Shown: piece by piece, positions 16,019 through 24,393 of the stretch | How the letters are laid out: every line of letters begins with the position of its first letter | Numbering within the stretch: the stretch's first letter is position 1 | Origin: an uncultured Flavobacteriales bacterium | GTDB lineage: Bacteria; Bacteroidota; Bacteroidia; Flavobacteriales; Crocinitomicaceae | Direction of reading: 5' to 3' | NCBI GenBank assembly: GCA_946479985.1 | Contig: CAMLIF010000041.1 | Location: 1 to 28,429 of the forward strand | Length of the DNA: 28,429 bases | The notes under the pieces: generated by a model | The model's input: only the letters and a program-made list of their open reading frames with translations | The model's database searches: none | What the model was told of the DNA's origin: nothing | Program-made: the position numbers and the translations under genes

Positions 16019-16677
16019 TAGAACAGCATATTATTCTTATCAAGTACTTTCTTGATCTCAACAGCCATAGAATCTCTAAACTCAGCTTTAATTTTAGCTG
16101 GTCCGTTCTCATCAATTTCTTCGCAGTACTGGTATTCGTAACGGCCATTTTCCCAGCTGAATAAACAGTTGAAATAAATCAGGCTTCCTTCTGCATTTTC
16201 CGGGAAGCGGATCATCAAATCATCGTATCCGCTTGGACTTGGTCGTCTCTCGATCAAATTTCCGTTAAAGCCGTTTAGTTTGATCAACTGACCGTTTTCA
16301 CGCTCAAAAATTAAAAAGCGACGAATAGGAAACCCGTTCACCCCCGATTTTATCAACAGCATAAAGGCATCGTTTAGGGGAATCTTTTTTGAAAGCGGAA
16401 AAAACTTAAACAGCTTAGGGGAACAAGGAGCGTTTATTCTATCAGACTCATCTGTGGCAGTTGGATTACAGATCTTGAGTTCTTTCAAAAGATTAACTTC
16501 TGTTTGAGAACCGAAGGAATTGGTGTTGAAATCAGTACTTATTGTGTTATCAACAACTTCTTTTTTAGGTTGACTTTTCTCAGCAAGATCAATTTCTGCC
16601 TGCTTGTTACAGCCTCGCCACATAAGTATCGAGAGTACACATAACAAAACAACGATGGCTAATAATAATTTCTTCAT
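16018..16677 (-). CDS. Hypothetical membrane-anchored protein
   Basis: A 219-residue protein with one N-terminal hydrophobic segment (LLLAIVVLLCVLSILMW) followed by RGCNKQ. The context WRGC is a poor lipobox, so a signal-anchor is more likely than a lipid anchor. The rest is predicted periplasmic; a region rich in aromatic residues (FPLSKKIPLNDAFMLLI, SLIYFNCLFSWENGRYEYQY) suggests a compact folded domain. It sits 9 bp after the HMG-CoA lyase gene and overlaps the next gene by 1 bp. No function can be assigned. Confidence 0.72.
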   Translation of the reverse strand: MKKLLLAIVVLLCVLSILMWRGCNKQAEIDLAEKSQPKKEVVDNTISTDFNTNSFGSQTEVNLLKELKICNPTATDESDRINAPCSPKLFKFFPLSKKIPLNDAFMLLIKSGVNGFPIRRFLIFERENGQLIKLNGFNGNLIERRPSPSGYDDLMIRFPENAEGSLIYFNCLFSWENGRYEYQYCEEIDENGPAKIKAEFRDSMAVEIKKVLDKNNMLF

Positions 16678-16686
16678 GATATTGAA

Positions 16687-17541
16687 TTAATGAAATACTG
16701 ATGAACTTGTTACAAAAGCTTTCTGGAAACCAGTATTAATTACTCCTGTTTCTATTCCTTTCGACTCAAACCAATCCAGCATTCGTTCTGTAGGCATATT
16801 TCCGGTTAATTCATCCTTCGCCATGGGGCAGCCTCCGAACCCTTTTATTGCACCTTCAAAATAACGACATCCGCCCTCATATGCGGCCGCAGCTAAATTC
16901 TGAGCGTTCTCAGGTAAAGTATGCAAATGAGCACTAATTGTAACGTTCTGAATATCTTTTGACGTTGTGGAAAACACCTTTTTCACCAATTCTGGTGTTG
17001 CCGCTCCGATTGTATCCGAAAGAGACAAACGATTAACCGGAAAAAGATTTATCAGGCGATCGCTCCATTCGGAAACTAATTCGTCGGACCAAAGATCCCC
17101 ATAAGGGTTTCCGAATCCCATTGAAAGGTACAGAACAAGTTTTTTGCTGTTCTTTTCGCAGATTGAACTGATTGCCTCCACTCTTTTCAACGATTCTTCA
17201 ATGGTTGCATTTGTATTGCGAAGCTGAAACGTTTCTGAAATGGAAAACGGATAACCAAGAAAAGTAACTTGTTCAAATGTGGCTGCTTCTTCTGCTCCGC
17301 GTTCATTCGCAACAATTGTCAGAAGTTTGGTTTCACTTGCATTCAGGTTGTTTAAAACCTCTGCAGTATCTTTCATTTGAGGGATTGCCTTTGGCGAGAC
17401 AAAGCTCCCGCAATCAAGCGTATCGAAGCCGCAATTCAACAAATCATTCAGGTAATTGATCTTCGCAGATGTATCTATCCAGTCGTGAATACCTTGCATG
17501 GCATCTCGCGGACATTCTGTTATATAAACTCGCTCACTCAT
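16687..17541 (-). CDS. Hydroxymethylglutaryl-CoA lyase (HMGL-like aldolase family)
   Basis: Splits HMG-CoA into acetoacetate and acetyl-CoA, the last step of leucine catabolism. The 284-residue TIM barrel opens with [11 protein letters not shown], carrying the catalytic Arg-Asp pair. It has [12 protein letters not shown], the metal-binding HLH in [10 protein letters not shown], and the mobile catalytic-cysteine loop as [18 protein letters not shown]. That loop differs from the textbook GCPYAxGASGN but is the form I associate with flavobacterial members. The ATG overlaps the pyrD stop by 4 bp (ATGA). A related HMGL-like aldolase reaction cannot be excluded. The link to pyrimidine synthesis is by position only. 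Confidence 0.87.
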   Translation of the reverse strand: MSERVYITECPRDAMQGIHDWIDTSAKINYLNDLLNCGFDTLDCGSFVSPKAIPQMKDTAEVLNNLNASETKLLTIVANERGAEEAATFEQVTFLGYPFSISETFQLRNTNATIEESLKRVEAISSICEKNSKKLVLYLSMGFGNPYGDLWSDELVSEWSDRLINLFPVNRLSLSDTIGAATPELVKKVFSTTSKDIQNVTISAHLHTLPENAQNLAAAAYEGGCRYFEGAIKGFGGCPMAKDELTGNMPTERMLDWFESKGIETGVINTGFQKAFVTSSSVFH

Positions 17542-18578
17542 TTTGATTGTCTTTGTTTTAATATCGCTTTATTGATCCGCTTTACGATTTTCGGACCTTC
17601 ATAAATGAATCCCGTATAGACCTGAACCATGCATGCTCCGGCATCTAATTTATCAAGCGCGTCCTGGGCCGAATGAATTCCCCCAACACCAATAATTGGG
17701 AAAGCACCATTACTTTTCTTATGCAGATAACGAATAACTTCGGTAGCATGCTGTGTTAAAGGTTTACCGGAAACTCCGCCTGCGCCTATCTCTTCCAGCT
17801 GCGCCGGGCTTGCGGTCAAGTTACTTCTTGAAATAGTGGTATTGGTTGCTATTAATCCGGCAATTTTTGTTTCTGAAACAATATCGATAATGTCATCCAA
17901 CTGCGATTCAGTCAAATCAGGGGCAATTTTCAGGAAAATCGGTTTCGAAGAATTCAATTTGACTTTTTCGTTCTGAAGCGTGCTTAACAATTCGGTTAAT
18001 GGTCCTTTCTCCTGCAATTCACGCAAGTTCGGAGTATTCGGTGAGGAAACATTTACAACAAAATAATCAACATACGGTTCAAGGGCATGAAAGCATTTCA
18101 AATAGTCGCTTGCAGCATCTTCATTCGGCGTTACTTTGTTCTTCCCGATATTACCACCAACTATGCATTCAGGGTTCAGTTTTTTCAATCGTTCAACAAC
18201 CACTTCGGCTCCATCATTATTAAATCCCATTCGGTTGATGATGGCTTCATCGCTTACAAGACGAAAAAGACGTTTTTTATCATTTCCAGGCTGTCCGACA
18301 GGCGTTACCGTTCCAATTTCAATAAATCCAAATCCGCAGGCGGCCAATTCATTGATCATTAAAGCATTTTTATCAAATCCTGCGGCTAATCCAACAGGAT
18401 TCGGGAATTTTATTCCAGCCACCTCTGTTTCAAGCAACGGTGAATTCACCTGGTGAATTTTCTTCCAAAGGAATTTTACTCCGGGAATTTTAAAGTAAAA
18501 CTTCAAAAAGCTGAATGTGAAGTAATGAACTTTTTCTGGATCGAAAAGGAAAAAGATTCTCTTGACTAACGGATACAT
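17538..18578 (-). CDS. pyrD: Dihydroorotate dehydrogenase (quinone), class 2
   Basis: FMN enzyme that oxidises dihydroorotate to orotate and passes electrons to membrane quinone, in de novo pyrimidine synthesis. The N-terminal amphipathic helical region ([20 protein letters not shown]) is the class 2 membrane/quinone-binding extension. FMN and substrate motifs include [32 protein letters not shown] and the active-site loop [11 protein letters not shown] (residues 176-186), which carries the catalytic serine. ATG at 18578 is used; the longer frame would start with a TTG directly before it. At 346 residues it is of normal size. It leads a minus-strand operon with the HMG-CoA lyase and two small envelope proteins. 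Confidence 0.95.
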   Translation of the reverse strand: MYPLVKRIFFLFDPEKVHYFTFSFLKFYFKIPGVKFLWKKIHQVNSPLLETEVAGIKFPNPVGLAAGFDKNALMINELAACGFGFIEIGTVTPVGQPGNDKKRLFRLVSDEAIINRMGFNNDGAEVVVERLKKLNPECIVGGNIGKNKVTPNEDAASDYLKCFHALEPYVDYFVVNVSSPNTPNLRELQEKGPLTELLSTLQNEKVKLNSSKPIFLKIAPDLTESQLDDIIDIVSETKIAGLIATNTTISRSNLTASPAQLEEIGAGGVSGKPLTQHATEVIRYLHKKSNGAFPIIGVGGIHSAQDALDKLDAGACMVQVYTGFIYEGPKIVKRINKAILKQRQSK

Positions 18579-18606
18579 CAATTTAATTTTCTGTAAATAT
18601 AAAAAG

Positions 18607-18640
18607 CAAAAACGAGGTAACAGTTTCCTATTACCTCGTT
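18607..18640 (-). terminator. Intrinsic terminator between the DUF6089 gene and pyrD
   Basis: AACGAGGTAA (18610-18619 on plus) pairs with TTACCTCGTT (18630-18639), a 10-bp perfect stem with a 10-base loop. In the minus direction it is followed by TTTTGCTTTTT. It ends transcription of the DUF6089 gene and separates it from pyrD. Confidence 0.85.
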
Positions 18641-18662
18641 CGTTATTTTATTTTCGCTGCGA

Positions 18663-19598
18663 TTAGAATTTCGCAATTTTAACTCTTCTAAATTTCTTGA
18701 TTCCCGGAGGATTGCTGTAAGTAAGATTGCGTGCAATAGTAATATTGAAATAGAACAAGGCATCATTTTGTTTATCACCGCGTTGACTTCCCGGATTGAA
18801 CCATGAAGTTGTTTTTGCAGGATTACTTAAATATGCAGCAGCAGCGCCATATTCCTGAGCAAGAATTGCCGGATCATAATACGTTCCATGAACATCATCA
18901 ATATAATCGGAGAACGTTTTCACATAAGTGAATTCCAATCCTAAACGCCACATTTTACCAATTCCCATACGCATTCCCATTCCAATTGGAATAGTTGCAG
19001 TAATTCTTTTGTATTCTTCAGGACCACCGGGCAAACCTTGTCCTTCTGTATGTAATTCGCGAAGAGCATACCATGTTCCGTCGTATTGTGCCTTTGGATT
19101 GAAGTAGGTTGCTCCAATTCCTGTAAATAAATACAATTGAGAATTTTTGTATGGCATCCCTTTTAATCCTGCAATACGATACTTGTGACCAACTTTCTCT
19201 TTCGCAAGAATGATAAATTCAAAGCGTTGAGAAATGTTTATGACATTTGAACGAAAGCTCAGGTTACGGTCATTACGAATTGGCTCATCAGTTTTCGCAT
19301 CGCTACCGCGAACCCGGCCAAAATTGACAACAAACGAAGTTGCGTAATAAGGATGGAATCGATAACGATACCCCAAAGACATTCCAAGGCTTGTGGATGG
19401 AAAATCCCAATCCTTAACTGAATAATCGGTTCCGACTGCGTTAGCACCACCCAGGTCTCCTAAGAAGTTAGTTCCACCTAAACCAAGAGTTATTTCTTTT
19501 TTCTGAAATGACCAGTTACGTTGAGTGTTGAAGTTCGACGTTTGAGCAAGCCCTATGAAGGAAGCAGTAGTAACGAAGAAAAGTGTTAAATACTTCAT
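18663..19598 (-). CDS. DUF6089-type outer-membrane beta-barrel protein
   Basis: A 311-residue secreted protein. The ATG at 19598 gives the signal peptide MKYLTLFFVTTASFIGLAQ; the longer frame adds an unlikely leader. The mature protein has alternating glycine/aromatic beta strands (ITLGLGGTNFLGDLGG, SLGMSLGYRYRF, YLFTGIGATYFNPKA, TIPIGMGMRMGIGKMW). The segment FSDYIDDVHGTYYDP is typical of the DUF6089 group of 8-stranded barrels common in Bacteroidota. The function of that group is not established. It ends in a strong terminator and appears monocistronic. Confidence 0.82.
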   Translation of the reverse strand: MKYLTLFFVTTASFIGLAQTSNFNTQRNWSFQKKEITLGLGGTNFLGDLGGANAVGTDYSVKDWDFPSTSLGMSLGYRYRFHPYYATSFVVNFGRVRGSDAKTDEPIRNDRNLSFRSNVINISQRFEFIILAKEKVGHKYRIAGLKGMPYKNSQLYLFTGIGATYFNPKAQYDGTWYALRELHTEGQGLPGGPEEYKRITATIPIGMGMRMGIGKMWRLGLEFTYVKTFSDYIDDVHGTYYDPAILAQEYGAAAAYLSNPAKTTSWFNPGSQRGDKQNDALFYFNITIARNLTYSNPPGIKKFRRVKIAKF

Positions 19599-19730
19599 GT
19601 AGTTTTTCTTGAATACAGTTTTATTCACGATGCTAAAATACATCAAACTTTGAGAAATCGGCTAATGAAGTGTTGGTTTTTTTTAAAAGTGCATTGTTAA
19701 TGAACATATTATAGCTTTCATTGAACAAAT

Positions 19731-19766
19731 AAAAAAGTCCGTTACTAATTGATAATAACGGACTTT
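19731..19766 (-). terminator. Intrinsic terminator of the ECF sigma gene
   Basis: AAAGTCCGTTA (19734-19744) pairs perfectly with TAACGGACTTT (19756-19766), 11 bp with an 11-base loop, followed in the minus direction by a T run. It starts ten bases after the sigma gene stop. Confidence 0.9.
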
Positions 19767-19775
19767 CATTTTAAC

Positions 19776-20360
19776 TTATGCAGCTTTTTGCTGCTTCATA
19801 AAAACTGTTCTGAGTTTCTCAACTGCCCTGAAGGTTTTTACCTTGGCGTTATTTTCAGTTAATCCGAGAGACTCTCCTATTTCTTTAAAGCTGAGTTGTT
19901 CAAAGAAACGCATCTCAATTAGTTGTAACTGATCTGGTTTCAAAGTGTTCAGAGCTAATAATAACGTTGTTTTATTTTGCTCTTTCTCTGCTATCTCGTA
20001 GAAAAATTCGTCTACATGTGCTATTTGAATATTATCCATTCGCACTAATTTGCTGGATTGTTTTTCACGGAATTGCTGATACAACTCACTTTTCGCTATA
20101 CGATACAACCAGGATCCGAATGGAACTCCCCGGAACTCGTAAGTGTGCAGATTTTTAAGCGCTTTGATAAATACTTGTGAAGCAATATCAAATGCAGCTT
20201 CAGGATCATCGACGCGTTGTTGCAAGTAACGTAAAATTGGAGAATAGTACTTGCGGTACAACGGTTCAAATTTTGTGGGATTTTCTTTAGCTTGTGTTAC
20301 CCACACTTGCTCCTGCCGAAGTAACTCCGGCGTTTGATGGAAATAAGAACTAACTGACAT
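19776..20360 (-). CDS. ECF-type RNA polymerase sigma factor
   Basis: A 194-residue group 4 sigma factor directing RNA polymerase to a special promoter set. Region 2 spans about 30-95 (FEPLYRKYYSPILRYLQQRV, DIASQVFIKALKNL, FGSWLYRIAKSELY). Region 4 spans about 130-185 (LKPDQLQLIEMRFFEQLSFK, EIGESLGLTENNAKVKTFRA). No anti-sigma gene lies next to it: the upstream neighbour is a cytochrome c peroxidase and a terminator follows directly. Regulation may therefore be transcriptional or through a distant partner. A 12-bp direct repeat lies about 100 bp upstream. Confidence 0.92.
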   Translation of the reverse strand: MSVSSYFHQTPELLRQEQVWVTQAKENPTKFEPLYRKYYSPILRYLQQRVDDPEAAFDIASQVFIKALKNLHTYEFRGVPFGSWLYRIAKSELYQQFREKQSSKLVRMDNIQIAHVDEFFYEIAEKEQNKTTLLLALNTLKPDQLQLIEMRFFEQLSFKEIGESLGLTENNAKVKTFRAVEKLRTVFMKQQKAA

Positions 20361-20458
20361 GGTTTATTTGGATTTTGGGTTTGCATTTTCCTGGGTTTTA
20401 ATCTAAATAACGAATATTATTTTAAATTATTATGCACTCCTAGTTCAAAAGAGCTGTT

Positions 20459-20489
20459 TTTTAACATTTCGAGTCGATTTTAACATTTC
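20459..20489. repeat. 12-bp direct repeat upstream of the ECF sigma gene
   Basis: TTTTAACATTTC occurs at 20459-20470 and again at 20478-20489, starts 19 bp apart. On the minus strand it reads GAAATGTTAAAA twice, about 100-130 bases upstream of the sigma ATG. It may be a regulator site; AT-rich chance similarity cannot be excluded. Confidence 0.4.
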
Positions 20490-20502
20490 CCCGGCCAAAA
20501 AA

Positions 20503-21453
20503 CTACTTTCTTACTATTGTGTCGGTTAGGGTTCTCAAAAACAAGACCAAATTTTGTTCTTCTTCGGGTGTTAACTTAAAAGGTTGTACAACAGTTGATC
20601 TATTCGGATGATTTTTACCTCCTGACTCATAATGACGGATTACTTCCAACAGGGTTGTGAATGAGCCGTTATGCATGTACGGAGCGGTTAATTCAATATT
20701 CCTGAGTCCCGGAACTTTAAACTTCCCTTTATCAGATTCTTTCCCTGTAACACGAAAGCGGCCCTGATCTGAACCATAATCAGCGTAGAGTCCGTTATTT
20801 TCGGCTTTGGATGAAGTAAAATTGGGCAATTCATGGCATTTTGTGCAGTACAATTGTTTTGTAAACAACTGCATTCCTTTTTTTTCATTTGATGTAAGGG
20901 CGTTTTCGTTGCCTTTGAGAAATTGATCATACCGGCTATTCATAGCTGTCAGACTTCTTTCATAGGCAGCAATACTTCTTGTTAACACATAGCTATCAAA
21001 CGGACGATTGAAAATTCGTTTCGCTGCTGACACATAATAGCTGTCTTTTTTGAGTTTATTGAAAAGAACCGGCAGATCGGCATTCATTTCGGCATGATCG
21101 AGCAGCGGAACAAGAACTTGCCTTTCAAGGGAAGTTAACTCGGCATCGAACATCAATTTTTTTAGGTATTTCACATTGAGAAGTCCCGGAACATTTCTGA
21201 AAGTTGTTCTTCCCTGTACTCCGGTTCCCAGAGCTTTCCCATCTGAAAAAGCGCGGTTCGGGATATGGCACGAAGCACAGGAAATAGTGTTATCTGAACT
21301 TAGCCGTTTATCAAAGAAAAGACGTTTCCCAAGTTCAATTTTTTCCTGATCCTTATTAAGTTTTTGAAATTCAGCCTGGTTTCCGGAACAATTATAAACA
21401 ACGAAAGCTGATAATGCTGTAATTATTAAAAAGCCTGTTGTCCGAAATTTCAT
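20503..21453 (-). CDS. Di-heme cytochrome c peroxidase (CcpA/MauG family)
   Basis: Reduces hydrogen peroxide with electrons from small c-type carriers, in the periplasm or on an envelope anchor. Two heme-binding CxxCH motifs are present: CASCH (C59, C62, H63) and CTKCH (C203, C206, H207). The spacing and LGKRLFFDKRLS, GRTTFRNVPGLLN and LRNIELTAPYMHNGSFTTL are standard for the family. The N-terminal hydrophobic segment ends VVYNCSGN, a possible but poor lipobox (C22). At 316 residues it is normal for Bacteroidota members. It lies 3 bp after the methyltransferase gene and is presumably co-transcribed. A MauG-like role rather than peroxidase activity cannot be excluded. Confidence 0.92.
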   Translation of the reverse strand: MKFRTTGFLIITALSAFVVYNCSGNQAEFQKLNKDQEKIELGKRLFFDKRLSSDNTISCASCHIPNRAFSDGKALGTGVQGRTTFRNVPGLLNVKYLKKLMFDAELTSLERQVLVPLLDHAEMNADLPVLFNKLKKDSYYVSAAKRIFNRPFDSYVLTRSIAAYERSLTAMNSRYDQFLKGNENALTSNEKKGMQLFTKQLYCTKCHELPNFTSSKAENNGLYADYGSDQGRFRVTGKESDKGKFKVPGLRNIELTAPYMHNGSFTTLLEVIRHYESGGKNHPNRSTVVQPFKLTPEEEQNLVLFLRTLTDTIVRK

Positions 21454-21456
21454 TTG

Positions 21457-22230
21457 CTAATCCTTGTGAACAATATACAACGTTTCATTTGGTTGTAAAC
21501 GATATCGTTCTTTTATCTCTGCGCTCAACGGATTATTTTCAAAAGCTACAGTTACACGGAATCCTGCTTTCTCCAGCCACTGCGGATAATCCAATCCGAA
21601 AAGACGTACATGGTCTTTCTGCCAAAAATGCTTTTCACGTTCTTCCGGAGAAGTAATTGACCAATCTTCGTATGTTTCAGATCTTGTAGTATCGAGCGGA
21701 ACCTGCATAATTCCCCATCCTCCCGGACGAAGAACACGGTGTAATTCCTTCATGCATTTAAGTGCGTCATCTACATGTTCCATAACATGATTACAGAAAA
21801 CCACATCAAATTTGTTGTCGTCGAGCGGAATCTCGTGCAAGTCGAAATGCATATCAGCAATAGGAGAAACCAAATCGCCTGTTAAGTAGTTCAGGTTTTT
21901 TTGTTCTTTAAATTTCTTGTGAAAACACTGTTCAGGAGCAATATGAAGCACATCGAGTTTTTCAGCAGTGAAGAAATTACTTTCCTGCTTCAGATAAAGC
22001 CACATTAAGCGATGACGTTCAAGCGTTAAATCATAAGGACATAAAACACCTTCTCTATGTGCAACGGATGAACCGTATGAAAGAAACTTTCTGAACTTGC
22101 GCTCACAAACCGGGCATTCAACCTTATTGCCTTTATATAATAACGGAGCAAAAAGCCTGAAAACATAGCTTAATCGAATCAATAACGGCCGTGGAAGTTT
22201 GTTTAATAAAAACTTGTAGAGTTTCTTCAT
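21457..22230 (-). CDS. Class I SAM-dependent methyltransferase with N-terminal Cys-rich motif
   Basis: A 257-residue methyltransferase. The N-terminus is basic and hydrophobic (residues 1-33) and could lie on the membrane. A CPVC at about 39-42 is followed by VLCPYDLTLERHRLMWLYL; in relatives I recall the second half reads CPxC-SLERHRL, so the fourth zinc-ligand position seems to be Asp here. The Rossmann fold follows: LDVLHIAPEQC replaces the usual glycine-rich SAM loop, then FDVVFCNHVMEHVDD and LRPGGWGIMQVPL. It leads a two-gene unit with the cytochrome c peroxidase. The substrate is unknown; such proteins are often near surface-polysaccharide genes, but none is visible here. Confidence 0.82.
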   Translation of the reverse strand: MKKLYKFLLNKLPRPLLIRLSYVFRLFAPLLYKGNKVECPVCERKFRKFLSYGSSVAHREGVLCPYDLTLERHRLMWLYLKQESNFFTAEKLDVLHIAPEQCFHKKFKEQKNLNYLTGDLVSPIADMHFDLHEIPLDDNKFDVVFCNHVMEHVDDALKCMKELHRVLRPGGWGIMQVPLDTTRSETYEDWSITSPEEREKHFWQKDHVRLFGLDYPQWLEKAGFRVTVAFENNPLSAEIKERYRLQPNETLYIVHKD

Positions 22231-22235
22231 GTCAA

Positions 22236-22243
22236 CAAAAATA
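22236..22243 (-). promoter_or_regulatory. -7 element of the methyltransferase/peroxidase unit (TATTTTTG)
   Basis: Exact TAnnTTTG on the minus strand, ending five bases before the ATG at 22230, so the transcript would start at or very near the first codon. A TTG lies 23 bases upstream, at the long end of the accepted spacing. Confidence 0.45.
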
Positions 22244-22308
22244 ATAAACTCCTTCTTCTTCTATTACAATGCCCGTTAAATTGATAATTTTACCGTACAA
22301 TCTCTACC

Positions 22309-24393
22309 ATGAAAATGAAACTTTTAGTATTAATAATCATAGGAATCCCCATGACAATAATGGCTCAGCCCGTTGCAAAGAAACAACCTCAGAAATTCAC
22401 CGAGCACGGTAATACAAGAGTTGACGACTATTTCTGGATGAATAACAGAGATTCAAAAGAAGTACTCGACTATATCGGCGAAGAAAACGCGTATACGGAT
22501 AACTATTTCAATCCGCTTAAATCGTTAACAGATGGTTTATTGAACGAATTTGAGAACAGAATCGACCCGAATGAGAGTTCGGCTCCGTTTATTATGAACG
22601 GAAACACTCTTCAGTTTAAAAATGTTGAAGGAAAAGACTACAAAGAACTGTACAGAACATTTAACGGTAAAACCGAGTTGTTTTTCGATGAGAATGAGCG
22701 AGCTAATGGCAAAAAGTTTTATGCAGTCGGCGATTTCTCTTTCTCTACTTCAAATACTTTGTTCGCTTTTAGTGAAGATATAGTTGGAAGAAGAAAGTAT
22801 ACGATCCGTTTTATGGATGCTGTTTCCAAAAAAATGCTGAAAGACGAAATTCAAACCACCGACGGAAGTGTTGTCTGGGCCAATGATAATAAAACTGTTT
22901 ACTACGTCCGAAAAGATGAAGAAACACTTCGTGAGTTTCAAATCTACAAACACACCGTTGGGTCGAATCCGGAAAAAGATGAGTTGATCTATGAAGAAAA
23001 GGATGAAGCTTATGCAGTATTCCTGACTAAATCTATTGATGATATGTACATATTTGTCAACTGCTTCAGTACAACAACAAGCGATGTTCTCCTGATCAAT
23101 TTGTCAAAACCAGATGAAACCATTCATTCCATGCTGGGAAGAACCAACGATCATCTGTACGAATTAGAACACACGAAAAACGGATTCTACGTTCTTACCA
23201 ATGACAAAGCCCCGAACCGGAAAGTAGTTTTTAAAGAAATCGAGTTCAAATCTGTTGCCGAAGGAAAAACGATCGTTGAACATCGAAAGGAAACATACAT
23301 TGATGGGTTTCAGGCATTGAATAATCGAATAATCCTGAACGAACGAACGAAAGGAACTCAGGAATTGGTTTATTACAACTTATCAGGTAAGGCAGACGGC
23401 AAGATCAATTTCCCCGAAGCAGTTTACGAAATAGATTTTATTCATTCGGATGATCCTGAGTCGAAAGAGTTACGTTATATCTATCAATCGTTTACAATGC
23501 CTAGTACCGTTTTCGCTTATGCTTTCGATTCTAAAACAACAAGTATTGTTCATAAGAAAGAATTGCGCGACAAATCTTTCGATTCGAATAACTATACCAG
23601 TGAACGCATTTGGATAAGAGCAAATGACGGAACCGAAATTCCGGTTTCCATTGTTTACAAAAAGGGAACAGACCTGAGTAAAGCACCACTTTTACTGTAC
23701 GGCTACGGCTCATACGGAGTAACTATCCCGTGTACATTCTCTCCTACCCGATTCTCACTTTTAGACAGAGGTTTTGTTTATGCGATTGCACACATACGCG
23801 GAGGAAAATTTCTGGGCGAAGATTGGTACCAGGACGGTAAACTGATGAGCAAACGAAATACATTCACAGATTTCATTAATGCAGCAGAATGGCTTGGAAT
23901 GAAAAGGTACTGTGATCCAACAAAAATCTACGCTCAGGGCGGAAGCGCCGGCGGATTATTAATGGGCGCTGTAGTAAATATGGCCCCGAACCGTTTCAAA
24001 GGAATTGTTGCACAGGTTCCGTTTGTTGATGTGATGAACACTATGCTTGATGCTTCGCTTCCTTTAACTGTAGGAGAATATGAAGAATGGGGAAATCCGA
24101 ATGAAGCTGCTGCGTACGATTACATGTTGAGTTATTCTCCGTATGACAATATTCAGCGCATGGCTTACCCAAGCATTTACATAACAACAGGTTACCATGA
24201 CTCCCAGGTCCAGTATTGGGAACCATTGAAATGGGTGGCTAAATTGAGAGAATTCAATACAAGTAACAATCCCTTATTGTTTCATTGTACAATGGAAGCA
24301 GGTCATGGCGGCGGTTCGGGGAAATCGAATCAGCGGCAGGAAGTTGCATTGGTGTACACGTACTTGTTGCATAGCGAAGGAATTGAAAAATAA
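22309..24393 (+). CDS. ptrB: Oligopeptidase B-type prolyl oligopeptidase family protease (S9A)
   Basis: A serine peptidase that cuts small peptides, in the PtrB branch usually after Arg or Lys. It carries a signal peptide (MKMKLLVLIIIGIPMTIMAQ), so it is periplasmic, unlike cytoplasmic E. coli PtrB. A seven-bladed beta-propeller covers about 70-410 and the alpha/beta-hydrolase domain about 420-690. The catalytic triad is S546 in GGSAGGLL, D631 in GYHDSQVQYWEP and H666 in EAGHGGGSGK. The flank VAQVPFVDVMNTMLDASLPL closely follows PtrB, supporting oligopeptidase B over a true prolyl peptidase. At 694 residues the length is right. The downstream gene overlaps its end. Confidence 0.92.
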   Translation: MKMKLLVLIIIGIPMTIMAQPVAKKQPQKFTEHGNTRVDDYFWMNNRDSKEVLDYIGEENAYTDNYFNPLKSLTDGLLNEFENRIDPNESSAPFIMNGNTLQFKNVEGKDYKELYRTFNGKTELFFDENERANGKKFYAVGDFSFSTSNTLFAFSEDIVGRRKYTIRFMDAVSKKMLKDEIQTTDGSVVWANDNKTVYYVRKDEETLREFQIYKHTVGSNPEKDELIYEEKDEAYAVFLTKSIDDMYIFVNCFSTTTSDVLLINLSKPDETIHSMLGRTNDHLYELEHTKNGFYVLTNDKAPNRKVVFKEIEFKSVAEGKTIVEHRKETYIDGFQALNNRIILNERTKGTQELVYYNLSGKADGKINFPEAVYEIDFIHSDDPESKELRYIYQSFTMPSTVFAYAFDSKTTSIVHKKELRDKSFDSNNYTSERIWIRANDGTEIPVSIVYKKGTDLSKAPLLLYGYGSYGVTIPCTFSPTRFSLLDRGFVYAIAHIRGGKFLGEDWYQDGKLMSKRNTFTDFINAAEWLGMKRYCDPTKIYAQGGSAGGLLMGAVVNMAPNRFKGIVAQVPFVDVMNTMLDASLPLTVGEYEEWGNPNEAAAYDYMLSYSPYDNIQRMAYPSIYITTGYHDSQVQYWEPLKWVAKLREFNTSNNPLLFHCTMEAGHGGGSGKSNQRQEVALVYTYLLHSEGIEK

